Of a DNA stretch of 64,000 nt, positions 11,622 through 23,673 are shown piece by piece. The stretch's first letter is position 1. Each line of letters starts with the position of its first letter. This DNA is from Proales similis (taxonomy: Eukaryota > Rotifera > Eurotatoria > Ploima > Proalidae), in the NCBI GenBank assembly GCA_019059635.1, contig JAGVRJ010000008.1, positions 434,001-498,000 on the forward strand, given 5' to 3'. Below the pieces are notes generated by a model. It worked only from the letters and a program-made list of their open reading frames with translations. It had not been told where the DNA came from and did not search any database. A program made the translations under genes and the position numbers.

Positions 11622-13236
11622 TCATAAACTTGAATTGGCCTCATTAAGCAGATTTTTGGCTTTCGCAGCCAGTATTTCGATCGCTTGTCTCATAAGCTCT
11701 GACGCTTTCATTGCTCCGGTTGACTCGATGTTGACTAGAATAAACGAATGAGAATAGCAGAAATTCAATCAAACGAGCTGATCAAAGCGCAGAAACATAA
11801 ATTGAGCAAAAAACAAACAAAACTGCCTCGAGAGAGCGCAAAGCCTTACAAATAAAATGATCGCGAATTTTGTTGAGCTCCACTTTGTCCTTGAGATCGT
11901 CGTGCATGAACACCAAGCGTCCGCACATGTCAAGACGCGGATTCACCACTTTGGCCATCAGGCGTCCTAAAATTCAAAACAGATCGCATTCGCTTCTCCA
12001 TGCCATCGTCTCTTGTCCGCCGCTTTACCTTCTTTGGCCGGATCGTTCACTATTCCAATCACGCCCGGCGAAAAACACGACTTGAGTCGTTCAGCCTTCT
12101 CGTCGTAGATCGGCTCTTTCAGAGTTATTTCGTTCAATAGACGATAGTGAGCCGTAGCTGTTCAATTTAAATGTCAGACACGTGACGGACTAGTTCGAGA
12201 GCACAGTTTAGACCAACCGACTGGCGAAAATTTGGCGTGGTCCTTTCCAATGCCTTTGACTGCAGTCATTTGGATGTCCAGCTCCTGAACGCACAAAGCA
12301 TTTTCTTCAACGACTCTGTAGTTGAGCTTGAAAACACTCACCTGTCCGGGGTTGAGCTTCAGCAATAGAATGTCCTTGTGCACTGGCCCGACCTCTTCCT
12401 CTTTCAGCTTAAGTTATTTGCTTTTGAAAAGGCGTTGAAGTCAAAGCGCTTAGAGAAGACATACTGTTTGGCTCTGGTTGCCGATTGGCTTCCATTTGAT
12501 GTGCTCGGACAAGACTGGTTTTGTTTGTTAAAACTTGACTTGCGCTAGATCAAGTGTCATCAAGTTACCTTTGGAGTTGACAAACGAGCTCCGGTCATCT
12601 TTGGACGCGTTTTTGGGCATTTTGCATTTTATTTTCAATTCAAACTCGAGCGTATCGTCTTCTTTGTTCTCCGCTTCCACTTGGCAAGCAAAATTAGAGA
12701 AAATTAGATTCGAATAGACAGCGTTGGGGTCTTACGGTCCGGCTTTGGCTTGAAAAGATTCGGATTCGCCCTGAGCGGAACCAGACCGAGACGATGAGCG
12801 AGCACTTCATCTTGCATTACTGACGTGTTGTTGTGAATGTAGACTCGTTCGATGGCCATTGTCGGAACCTTTGAGACATCAGGTGGCCTCGTCCAATCAA
12901 AGCGTTCGACATCCAAAGCAGCTACCTCGGCCAGAAGAATTCGTCGGAAAGCATTGGCTATCGACGCGTCGACGCCGATCATGTCGAACTCCATCTCCAT
13001 CCGGTCAGTTGAGCAGTTTTTTATTTCGATTCTGAACTTTTTCTTAAAGTTCTCAAGCGACCATCTATCATCGTACTGGCCGTATGCGTGCGGAAAGTCG
13101 CTGGCATTGGTCTTTTGTTTGGTACATCGTTGAATGAGTCAATGGCCGAAACTCGTGCTCATTCGCTTACATTTTCAAGGCCGTGCTCTTCAATCTTGAT
13201 TCTGGTGCGCAGTTGCTCGACCACATTGCCTTCCAT
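11622..13236 (-). CDS. POLR1C: DNA-directed RNA polymerases I and III subunit RPAC1
   Basis: RPAC1 forms the alpha-like assembly platform of RNA polymerases I and III with RPAC2. Nine exons join in frame to 364 residues (human 346): 13236-13171, 13111-12736, 12679-12569, 12514-12465, 12407-12342, 12284-12218, 12157-12029, 11966-11850, 11734-11622. Recognisable parts in order are [24 protein letters not shown], the alpha-motif [62 protein letters not shown] and NIESTG near the C terminus. Seven introns are 54-62 nt and the last is 115 nt. POLH lies 291 bp upstream on the same strand. Identity is very secure; only the first exon boundary rests on splice signals more than on similarity. Confidence 0.95.
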
Positions 13237-13527
13237 GATTCTAGAAATACAAGAAAAGGACTATTCAACTGCACCAGTCTGTGATACAATGCGACTCAAA
13301 TGCCTCATGGGCCTTTAAAAAAAAAAGAATAAACTCAAGAATGCAAATATTTTCAAATGCAAGTGTGCGCGCCCTCAAATCTAACTTGACAAAGCAAGCC
13401 GGCACTGACCGTCCGCAGCCGCCGATCGAATTCAGCTTTAACTCAATTTATTAGTCGTTGAATAATTTAGCGTTCTGAATTAAAATTGAGGAAGAGAAAA
13501 AGAAGATAGGAAAGGTGAAAAGTTGGT

Positions 13528-15678
13528 TCAGCGAGAAACTCGCTTGAAATAGGCGTCCAATGAAGAGTTCTTGGCGCCGCTTTTTTGCTTGTCACTTGTT
13601 TTGGTTTTCTTGCTTCCTTGCTGCTTTGATTGTTGGTTTTGCTTGCTCGGCGTAAGCGGCCTCTTGGCGCTGGTCGTTCGTGGCGCTTCCTCCGCTTGAC
13701 TGTTCAGTTCTTTGGACAGCTTCAGCGCCATGTGAAAGTCCACATGCTCGGGCATTTCCCAGCACAATATCTGCTTGCCGCACTCATCGCATTCAACATA
13801 GTCCACATTCTTATCGAATGCAAACGAGCCGCTTGCACTGGCTCGGTCTGGCATTGAGCTCGGTGAGTTAGCCGAGACTTGCTTGTCGATTTCGCTAAAC
13901 TGCTCGCTGTCTGTGTCTTCCAGTTCGTTGTGTCTATCTGAATTTGATCGGCTCTCGGTGTTGGCATATGCTGAACTGGTCGAACTCGCCAGGTGCTCAA
14001 TGGCCTCAGACACCTCACTGGTGAGCAGCCTCTCTGAACACGAAGATGTGTTGGCGCTCGATGCCTCATCGCCAGTTCTCGAGGCCGACTTTTCATTGCC
14101 GCCTTGATCGGCTTTGGCTGTGAAATATTTTGTGAGCGAATTGGCGCTTGACTTGGCATTAATCGGAGTGAAGCGAGATGCAGACACGCCAAGTGAGGTG
14201 AGTGCTGGAAACCACGTGAGTTGTTTATTCGAATGTTTATTGAAGCCGCTGATCAGCTCAATGGCTTGCTCGGCCATTTTTGTTCCGCTCGCGGCTGCAA
14301 TCGAAGTTGTCTTTGAAAACGACCCGGCTGCGTTGTTTATATGAACAACCAGAGAGCTGGCCTCTCGATCATTCTTCATTTCCGAGTTCAAGCATGAACG
14401 ATCGCGCTCTAGTGCGGTTGGAGCTGCCTACCTGCTCTCTGTCCCTTTGAAGTCTTTCCTCTAGCTCATTGCACAGCTCGTTTATCCAGAATTTCACTTT
14501 CTGCGTCGTGTTCAGCGCTTGTCTGCCAGTGAACATTTTGCTGCAGCCAATCGACTTGGGCGCGGCTCGGTTATTCACCGCCTCATTGCAGATGCCTTTG
14601 CTTATCTGGTGCAGCCACAAGCTTAACTTAATCAGGTGAATCTAAACCCGCGTCAGTTGGACTCATCATAAAGTCGCTCGCTTTACCCTGTTTTCTCGCC
14701 GAATGAGCTGGTCAGGCGTTCGAGCTCACACCTAGCCAGCTCGCCCATTGTTTCTATATTCAGCTCGCCTTGGAGCATTTGCCCGAGCTTGCCGCCCAGA
14801 TTTTTTCTGCTCGTTTTAAACAGTGAGCCAGCGGTAGATTGGAATTGCACTCGATTCTTACATATTGCCGACTGGAGTGCGATCGAACAAGGCGCCGATC
14901 GACTCCACCGGGAGCAACGTTTGCTTGTTGGGTTTGTTCAATCCACAACACAGCTTGGCAAGAGTCTGAATTTTGCCAACTCGTTTAGATAAATCTAGTT
15001 CCTTCAGTTCGATTCGGACAATTTACTTTATTTGAGGCGATTCCGGCCGAACACTTGAACCCGAGCTTGTGTCTAATCTCTTCGCGGACTCGCTGCACAA
15101 TGCAGGCGCCTCTCAACAAGAGCCGATTCGAATCCACTCTGGCTTGCTCGCTGCCCAAGAACAGTGAGAGAGGTGCACTTGAGCTTTGCTCGTCCACCCA
15201 GTAGGTGTCGGTGCACAACTTGGGCCACTGCTCATCGCACTCCTCTTCGCGGACCAAATCGGTCAAGTCGAGATATGCCTCGTCTATGCTGGCCTTTTCC
15301 ACTAGACTGCAGTGCTTCTGCAAGATGGCGAATATCTTCTCGCTCGCCTCTCTGTATTTGGTCAAGTCGGCTTTGCCGCGTTTTTCCTTCACAAAAAACG
15401 TGTGAAACTGCGGACAGAGCTTTTTGGCCTCTTCGCCTTTCATGCCTCTCTTGACACCGAACGGCCTCGCCTCGTAATTGACCGCAATCAGACTTTTTCA
15501 GAATCAATTGATTAAGATGAGCAGCAGTTGGCGTCAAGGTCTACCTTCCGCCTCGATACGGATTGTACTGCGACACTCCGCACGGCTTGTCCAGATGCTC
15601 TGGCGCGGCGACCTGCTCAACTTGAACGTAGAAGCAGTCCATGTCGATCAGGGCCACAACTCGATCAACGCTCTCCAT
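13528..15678 (-). CDS. POLH: DNA polymerase eta (Y-family translesion polymerase)
   Basis: Pol eta copies past UV dimers, recruited by ubiquitinated PCNA. Six exons (15678-15545, 15492-15027, 14965-14862, 14809-14687, 14621-14432, 14373-13528) give 620 residues (human 713). Visible parts are the catalytic start DRVVALIDMDCFYVQVEQ, a YEARPFGVKRGM loop, the acidic catalytic motif SIDEAYLDLT, KCSAGIASNK, CCGLNKPNKQT and the little-finger region KSIGCSKMF. The C-terminal third is low complexity but holds a UBZ-type ubiquitin-binding finger (C-x2-C-x11-H-x3-H, about residues 534-553) and ends in a PIP-like SLDAYFKRVSR, comparable to the human C-terminal PCNA-binding motif. A second PIP-like SLTKYF lies near residue 420. 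The start MESVDRVV was chosen because it directly precedes the conserved catalytic strand. Confidence 0.95.
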
Positions 15679-16241
15679 TCTTGCTTGACTCACAGACTTC
15701 AATTGTCTCAGATTGATTTCGACCACCAAGTTGAGTTGAATTTGCCTCTTGGTCGCTAGGCGCCGATTTGACGATTTTAAATGTTTTGATTCAACGCATC
15801 GGCCGCTATTTGGGTTCGATGCTTATTTGGCGCTGCTAATCGACAATCGAAACCGCCACAGCAAGGGCAATAAAGTTTTTAGGTCGCCGCAAATATGTGA
15901 ACTTGGTGAGGAGGAGAGCGAGTGGTCGGTCAAGTCAAGAACGCTCGCAAATCAGTGCGCATAAATCGAAACTGTTCACGGTTGTCTTGAAAACACACAC
16001 ACACACAAACACATACGTACAGACACATACACACACATGAACGTAGAGAACTTTGCATTCGAACATTTCGTGCATGTATTCACCATCGAAACGGGCAGAG
16101 CAGCCGCCAGTCGCGAACCAATTTAAGCGCTGCTCAGTCGAATCAATTAGTGTTCGCGGCGCTCTCTTAATCAGCATCCAACTGCTTTGCGCGCATTTAG
16201 AGCTTTTCAATAGTTGAGATTAGAACAGGCAAGAAAAAGTC
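15679..16241. promoter_or_regulatory. shared divergent promoter region of POLH and CCT6
   Basis: POLH (-) and CCT6 (+) start codons face away from each other across 563 bp, so both promoters must lie here. A CA-rich run sits at about 15989-16040. No TATA box is convincing. Confidence 0.5.
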
Positions 16242-18087
16242 ATGTCGGCCGTGTCCATACTGAACCCGAAGGCGGAAATCGCGCGAGCCTCGCATTCATT
16301 GGCCATCAACATCTCGGCTGCCAAAGGTCTGCAGGAAATTCTCCGAAGCAATCTCGGTCCAAAGGGAACCATGAAAATGTAAGCACAGGACACGGAATTT
16401 TTATCCAACAAGTCGGCCGCGTTTTTTCAATCGACTAACTTGGCCAGGTTGGTGAGCGGCTCGGGCGACATAAAAATCACCAAGGACGGCAACGTGCTTC
16501 TGCATGAGATGCAAATTCAGCACCCGACCGCTTCGCTGATTGCCAGGACAGCGACTGCTCAGGACGATGTGACTGGAGACGGAACTACCTCGTCAGTGTT
16601 GATCATTGCCGAGCTGCTCAAACAGGCGGAGATCTGCATCGGCGAAGGACTTCATCCTCGAATTGTGGTCGAGGGCTTTGACTTGGCCAAGAACAAGGCG
16701 CTCGAGGTGCTCGAGCGAGTGAAAATCCCGTTCGACAAGATCGAGCGCGACACTCTTGTCCAGCTGGCTCGATCCTCGCTCAAGACCAAGCTCTCGGCCG
16801 AGATGGCCGACCACTTGACTGATGTTGTGGTCGACGCAGTTCTGGCGATTCGTGAAGAGAATCGGCCAATTGACCTTCATATGGTTGAAATCATGGAGAT
16901 GATGCACAAGACCGAGACCGACACCAAGTAGGACGCTTAATCAGGAGACGATCAGCTTTGAAATGTCATTTTCCTATTCGTCAAGGCTTGTCAAGGGTCT
17001 CGTCTTGGATCACGGTGCGCGTCATCCTGACATGCCCAAGTACAACAAGAACGCCTTCATTCTCACCGCCAACGTTTCGCTCGAATACGAAAAAACGTAA
17101 ACGCCTCTGCTGTACGCTGTGCTCCTCGCTCGCTCTAACGCTGTCAAAGTGAGGTGAACTCGGGCTTCTTTTACAAGAGCGCCGAAGAACGCGAGAGACT
17201 AGTGGCCGCCGAACGCGCATTCACTGACGAGAAAGTCAAAAAGATAATTGAGTTCAAGAAGAAGGTGTGCACGGGCGATCAAGGCTTCGTTCTCATCAAT
17301 CAGAAGGGCATTGATCCAGTTTCGCTCGACATGCTTGCAGCGGCCAACATAGTCGGTCTGCGCAGAGCCAAGCGACGCAACATGGAGCGACTTTCGCTCG
17401 CCTGTGGCGGTGTGGCTGTTAACTCGGTCGAGGAGCTCACTCCCGAAGTGCTCGGCTACGCCGACGAGGTCTACGAACACGTGCTGGTAAGGCAGCTCGT
17501 CTCTCTAGTCAAACGATTTGTGTGTGCTCATGCGCTTTTGTCGACTCAAGGGCGAGGACAAGTACACTTACATTGAAGGGTGCCGCAACCCCAAGTCGGT
17601 GACAATCTTGATCAAGGCGCCCAACAGACACACAATGGCTCAGATTAAGGACGCGGTAAAAGACGGCCTACGGGCAGTGACCAACGCCATCGAGGACAAG
17701 TTCATTGTGCCAGGAGCGGGCGCCTTTGAGATTGCAGTCTACAACGAGCTCAAAAACTACAAAGAGAGTGTGAAGGGCAAAGCTCGACTGGGAGTTGAGG
17801 CGTTCGCCGATGCCATGCTCATTATTCCCAAGGTGCTGGCCCAGAACGCAGGCCACGACCAGCAGACCACTCTGGTCGAGCTGCAGGACGCTTTCGCCGC
17901 CACCAAGAAGCTTGTCGGCGTCGACTTGAGCACTGGAGGCGCCCTGGATCCGGTCGACAACGGAATAATTGACAACTATCGAGTGAAGCGTCAAATAATC
18001 CACTCGTCTGCGATCATCGCCAGCAATCTCTTGCTGGTCGATGAGATCATGCGCGCTGGCCTCTCTTCGCTCAAATCCTCACAATAA
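16242..18087 (+). CDS. CCT6A: T-complex protein 1 subunit zeta (chaperonin CCT6)
   Basis: This is one of eight subunits of the cytosolic CCT/TRiC chaperonin, which folds actin, tubulin and WD40 proteins with ATP. Five exons (16242-16378, 16448-16927, 16986-17096, 17150-17486, 17551-18087) give 533 residues (human 531). The start is [12 protein letters not shown]. Group II chaperonin motifs are clear: [25 protein letters not shown], the ATPase motif [46 protein letters not shown] and [10 protein letters not shown] at the end. Introns are 53-69 nt. All exon phases close exactly. It is transcribed away from POLH and followed by ATG14 on the same strand. Confidence 0.98.
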
Positions 18088-18847
18088 GCGGCCAATCACA
18101 GACCTCAGAATTGATCATCAAACTCCTCTCATCGCCTATATTCTCTTCGATTTATTTTCTTTTCCACACCTTTTTAACTTATTCGAAACTTAGCGAGACA
18201 AACCAGAGAAAAAAAACAGGCAACAAACACATCGACCAGTTTTATTGCTCCAAGCGCGGCCAAGTTTTCTCTCGTTTTGCTCGCCTCACCTTTTAAATAG
18301 ACTCTTTCACAACAACAACAGCAGCAAACAAGCAATAATATAATTTAGAAACAATTGATTCATTTGATTGAGTGGCTTCTCTATTTGCGCAGGGGGAAAC
18401 TGCTGTGAGAGCGGCGAGCACAATTGTCCAGCTTTCCGACTTGACATTTACACTTGCTGTCGTTTGATTTTTTAATTTTCTGCCAAGCATACGCGTTAAA
18501 TCGGCGCGTCGATAGACTCAGAACAAAATTTGCAGCTCTATGCTAATGCGGGCGAAATAAATGCAAATTCGCTCTCATAATAGGCCAAGAGCGTATGAAA
18601 GGGAGCCTTTTGATGAAGTAGAGAAAGTTTCAAATAAAGAGAGAGAGAGGGCGTCAATTGGTTGAAGGTTGTTGGGCAAACTAACAACGAAGTAAACCGC
18701 TTTCCGAATCAGAGAGCCGTCAAGGCGTAAGCAACCAAACGCCTTAAGCCGAAGCGCAACAAACTAGAAAAGCCAAAGCTCAGTCGCCGCAATAGAGAGA
18801 GAGAGAGGAAAGGAGACGTGCGGCTGGCAAGCAGAAAGCCTTGAATC
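18088..18847. other. intergenic between CCT6 and ATG14
   Basis: This holds the CCT6 3' UTR and the ATG14 upstream region. An in-frame TGA at 18842-18844, just before the ATG14 start, rules out a longer first exon. No close AATAAA follows the CCT6 stop, and GA repeats lie near 18640 and 18795. Confidence 0.5.
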
Positions 18848-20443
18848 ATGATGGTCAAAGAATCTTTTAACGAAGAGCTGAACGAAATGCCTCCGCACGA
18901 GAACATGCTGAACAGCCAACGGATGATCATGGGCTGCATAAGCTCTCAGACCTACAATCTGTAAGTGAATAGAGCGGCTCGTTAGAATCGGCCTGAGACT
19001 AAAACTGACGCGTAAAGCATAAATCAACGCAAAGAAGATCTGAAACTTTTGAAACAGCACAGAGACGCAGAGCTGGCCGCACTCGAGGAAAAGATTCGGC
19101 CCATCCAACAGCAACAGCGCCAGGTAGACTTTGCCTTTAGAAGTTGGCCTAGCTCACTTGTTCATTTGCGTGCAATGCAATTCAGTTGAATGCGATCAAG
19201 ATCAAGAGACAAACGGTGCAGATGCTCAAAGAGCAAATGCGACAGCTCGAGTCCAACATTCAAAAAGGTTTCTCTTTGGCTCTTTTCTTTTAGCTTGCTT
19301 CGATTAAAATCGACTCATTGAGCAGAACGCGAGGAGAACGAAGCGATCAAAAAGCGACTTGTTAAGCGAGAACAGCTGTTGAGCAACTACAACGAGAAGA
19401 TAAGGCTGTGCCAACTTTTGCTGCAGCAGTCTGAGCTCAAGTCGCACCAGCTGAACGCCAACAACCAAAGCGGTCTGAACTCGACCAAGCTGAAGATCGC
19501 CGAGCTGAGCAAAAAGCGCATCGACGAGCTCAACAGACAAGTGTTCGAGTTGACTCAACTGAAGCAGAAAGACGACGACATGATGATGATGATGCAAAAG
19601 AGCACTCGCACCGCGCTGAAAGACGCCAGACAAACGGTGTACGTAAACGGACGCTGGATACTGTCAAACGACAACGTCATCTATAGAATAGTTCGATCGG
19701 TTCTGCCCTCGGACGGCGACTACATGACAGTGATGAGGGAGAGCTCGCTGCTCGAAGAGGAGCTTGCCGACGAAGCCGAACATCTAAGTCAGCTGGAGAG
19801 GCGCACAAGTCAGCCGAATCGCATGATGTGCTGCTCGACTGCCAATACTGTCTCCACGTACGCGGGCTGTCAGACAGCGGACCGCTACGCCATCTTGTCC
19901 GGACTGACGTTCACCGTGCAGATGGTCAATCTGATTGCCTTCTATTTGAACGTGCTATTGCCGTACAACTTGCCGCACAACAAGTTCAGCGTGCAGAGTC
20001 TGAGCGAGGCGCAGTTTCAGAACGCGGTCGCCAAACTCAACATAAACATTCTCTATTTGAGTCTTAGTCAGCAGATTCCGATCACCAATCTGCTGCCCAA
20101 GCAAACGCTCGAGAATTTGCATCATTTCCTCTCCTATTTCAAGCAGATGCGCACCAAAGTGAGAGAAAGACGCTCGATCGTCTTTCCGTCACATTTGGTG
20201 CCCATGATCGAGGAGATGTTCGCCGAGTCGGCAGGCGACGAACAGTTCGATCAGCTGCCGAGTTTGCTGTTCAACGAGAACGACGAGTGGGAGAAAGTGC
20301 CCGAGAGCACCGAGATACCGTCTGACGACTCGAACACTGCGGCAGCCAGCAGTCTGACCGCCGCCAGCTTCACCCGAACCGTCTCCAGCTCCCTGATTTC
20401 GTCCGTCTTTTCGCAGTGGTTCAAAAACAGCGCCAACAAGTAG
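18848..20443 (+). CDS. ATG14: ATG14/Barkor-like autophagy factor (PI3-kinase complex I subunit)
   Basis: ATG14 targets the VPS34-Beclin 1-VPS15 lipid kinase to autophagosome sites. Four exons (18848-18960, 19018-19123, 19186-19267, 19326-20443) give 472 residues (human 492). A long coiled coil from about residue 38 to 175 is followed by YVNGRWILSNDN and a region (LSGLTFTVQMVNLIAFYLNV, LPHNKF, NINILYLSLSQQ) matching the conserved C-terminal half of ATG14. The last 20 residues, with SSVFSQWFKNSANK, match the amphipathic BATS end of human ATG14. What is missing is the N-terminal Cys pair motif: the frame is closed by a TGA just before the start and no CxxC occurs. UVRAG is the main alternative, but the BATS-like end argues for ATG14. 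Confidence 0.82.
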
Positions 20444-21651
20444 CCGCCTGTTGTCTGCTTCCACTCGACCTAGCTCGACCTACTCGACCTAGCTCGACAG
20501 CGACCGTGCGAATCGAAGCCTCTCCTTCTTTAAGCTGTAAATCGATGCGATGTTGAGTTTTACAAAGTTACATAATAAAGTTGAAGTTCGTCCGAGCTGC
20601 TGATGTGCTGCTATTCAGGCAAGTTTCGAAACGATTTATTGGCTGCAGCCGGACTAGAGTGCGTTTGAAGCAACAAGCTCCGGCCGGCAATCAACTCACG
20701 GGTCTGACGTTTTGCTCCAACTTTTCGCTTCTCACTCTTCGCTTGTTGATTATAATAATGAGCGCCAATGGGATGACAATTCGCCTAAATCCGAGTCCAA
20801 GTGGCTTGAGTGGAGGGGGAGGGGGGGTTGAACATCGATCAGCTGCTTTCAGTCATCTAGTTGGACCCTTTCACTATGCCTCATTATTACAGATTAATTT
20901 GAAATCATAATCAACACTCTTATGAGGCTCGGGCTTTGAGTCTAGTTCGTACGTTCGCTTGCTCCCTCTCTCTCTTTCTATCGTTTGCTTGATCGCGAAC
21001 TCGTTCGCTCTTTTTTTTTCTCCTCCTCGGCTCGCTCGCTGCTCGACTCTATATCTTGAATTGTCGAATTGTTCGCCGGCAAATTACTATTGCACCGTTT
21101 TCAAAGTCAAAACGTTTACATCTCACTCGGCTGCATTCAATTCTGATTGAAGTAAAAGAAGGCGGCGAAGAGAGAGAGAGGAGCGTTGAAATTCGCTTTT
21201 AACCGCGACTAGTTACGCAGTAGTTGTTTGACCGAGCGGACAGTGCAATACGCCCATATATTCATATTTGTTGCATTTCGAGCATCTCATTATATATTTT
21301 CAACCAATTTAGAGCAAAGCAGAGAGGCGGCCGAGAGAAAGAATAGAGTCAAACTGCGTCATTGCCAGTATCCAGCAACCGTGGACAAGCTACGCGGCTC
21401 AACGAAGCATTTGAAAGCACATCTAATCGAGTCTACTAGACATCATCAGCAGACTGGCATCGAGCTCTGATACCAGTTCGGAAACAGAAAGCGGACTGAC
21501 GTTTTCTCCGCCAAGCAAGCGGCAGCGAACACACCGAACGATAAGCAGCAGCGGCAGCAGTAGTTCCACTGCACATCACACCGTCACAGCAAGCAGAAGA
21601 AGCAACCGTTTGCGGCGGCAGCAACATAAATTCGATCATCTGCCCGAGGCG
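20444..21651. other. intergenic between ATG14 and WDR26
   Basis: This holds the ATG14 3' UTR with AATAAA at about 20574 and the WDR26 promoter and 5' UTR. A G-rich run (about 20811-20828) is the only other notable feature. No coding sequence is supported. Confidence 0.5.
20463..20499. repeat. 19-bp tandem direct repeat in the ATG14 3' UTR
   Basis: ACTCGACCTAGCTCGACCT is followed directly by the same 17 first bases again. Each copy itself contains CTCGAC twice, so the tract is a nested short duplication 20 bp after the ATG14 stop codon. Confidence 0.85.
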
Positions 21652-23673
21652 ATGAACTCCGAACCTGTCACTGCTGGCCGCTCTGGTCAAGTCGAGTCAA
21701 ATGCTCATGTTACCAACGGCTTTGCCAAACAGCCGCACAAATCGACCGATGGCGGAAAACAACTCGGCCTGACAAATGGCTTTGAGTTGTCTTCAAACTC
21801 GTCGTCGGTCGACAGTAACACTGAGCTTAACCCGCAGCCTTTTAAAAAGTTCACAGCCGGCCAGAAGGACATTCTGCGCCTTATCGGTCAGCATCTCAAC
21901 TCGCTCGGCCTGACCCGAACCAGCGAGCTGCTCGTCAAAGAGTCTGGCTGTGCACTGGAGCACCCGACGGCCGCCAACTTTCGCCAGCTTATCATAAACG
22001 GCGAGTGGACCAAGGCCGAGCATGTGCTCGATCAGCTTCGGCCTGTAATGGACGAGACGCCCGATCGCATTAAGAGCATGAAATTCCTCATCATCGAGCA
22101 GAAGTATCTCGAGTACCTTGAAGACGGACACATCATGGACGCACTGCAATGCCTTCGAGACGAGCTCGCGCCACTCAATTTCAACACCGAACGTCTGCAC
22201 GAGCTGAGCAGCTACTTGATGTGCACCGATCGGTCCAAGCTGAAGGCGATCAGCAAATGGCCGGGCAAGAATGACGCATCCCGTCAAGATTTGATGGAAA
22301 AGCTTCAAGGTGAGCGAACGAGTCGACCAAATCCACAATCGCCCCTCTAATCTCTCTTTCCCTCTCTCTCTCTCTCTGGCTAGCGTATCTTCCGGCCCAT
22401 GTGATGCTTCCGCCCAAGCGCCTCGAGTCTCTTTTAATGCAGAGTATTCAGTATCAATGCGAACAGTGTCTTTTTCACAATTTGAGCCAAGAGCCACAGC
22501 TCGAGAGCTGGTCATTTTTAGTCGACCATGTCTGCTCCAGGTAGACTGCCCTCGAGGTCTATTCACGTTTAGCTGGCCACTAATAATCAGCATGCTCGTT
22601 TTTCAAGGTCTGATTTCCCAAGTGCTACCATTCAAGTGCTGAACGAACACTGCGATGAAGTCTGGTTTTGTCAATTCTCCAACAACGGACGCAAATTGGC
22701 CACCGGGTCCAAGGACGGCTCTCTGATCATCTGGGACGTAGACGAGAGAACGTACCGAGTAACTCTGAACCGTTGCTATGAGGAGAATGCTTGCGGCGCA
22801 GCCTACATCGCATGGAGCTCGGACGATCGCTATGTGATTGTGTGCGGCACCGAAGAGAGCAGCGAACTGCTCATATGGGACGTGGAGAACAGATGCCTGA
22901 AGAAAAGAGTGAGCAACAGCCACGACGACAGTCTGACGAGCGTCGCTTGGATGCCTGATGGCGAGACGTTCGTGGCCGGCGGCACTAAAGGGCATTTCTA
23001 CTATTGCGACCTGGACGGAAGCATCCGCGAGACGTGGGAGGGCGTTCGAGTTCAGGCTCTTCAATGTCTGCCCGACGGCACCGTATTGGCCGCAGATGCT
23101 CTAAAGCGAGTGCGAGCGTACAACTTTCGCGAGATCACCGACTCGAGCATTATTCAGGAAGACTATCAGATAATGTCGTTCAGTGTTGACAAATCGGGCG
23201 AACGGGCGCTAGTGTGCACCGCCTCGCAGGGAATCCACTTATGGGACCTAAAGGACAAGATGCTCTTGCGCCGGTATCAAGGCAGCATGCAGAACAATTA
23301 CATGAACTACTGCTCTTGGGGAGGCGCCAACCAAAACTTTTTGGCTTGTGGCAGTGAAGATAGCAAAGTCTACATGTGGCACATAAACAAAGAGAAGCCG
23401 ATTAGCTCGCTGGAGGGCCACACCAGGAGCGTGACTTGTGTCAGCTGGAATCCGACCATAAGCGGAATGCTGGCCAGCGCTTCGGACGACGGCACCGTGC
23501 GAATCTGGGCTCCGGGTAAGCAGATTGCCATCGAACGCTAGCTAGTTCTCACTTTTTTTTTGTCCACTTGTTCAGCATCCAAAGCGACAGGAGGCATCGA
23601 TCGCGGCAGAATTTCGCCCCTATGCAATGAAAATGGAGGCATCGAGCGACGAGATCGAAGCACGCCCGTTTAG
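21652..23673 (+). CDS. WDR26: WDR26 (LisH-CTLH-WD40, GID/CTLH ubiquitin ligase subunit)
   Basis: WDR26 is the counterpart of yeast Gid7, a scaffold and substrate-receptor subunit of the CTLH E3 ligase. Four exons (21652-22309, 22384-22540, 22608-23515, 23576-23673) give 606 residues (human about 660). After a Ser/Asn-rich start come LisH (FTAGQKDILRLIGQHLNSLG), CTLH (NFRQLIINGEWTKAEHVLDQL), the bridge LPAHVMLPPKRLESLL and LVDHVCSR, then WD40 blades starting at VWFCQFSNNGRKLATGSKDG and ending at SASDDGTVRIWAP. Without the last splice the frame would end 26 nt later. The GTAAGC donor and the TTGTTCAG acceptor favour a short final exon ending RRDRSTPV. The start at 21652 (MNSEPV) is the first ATG in frame. 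Confidence 0.95.
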
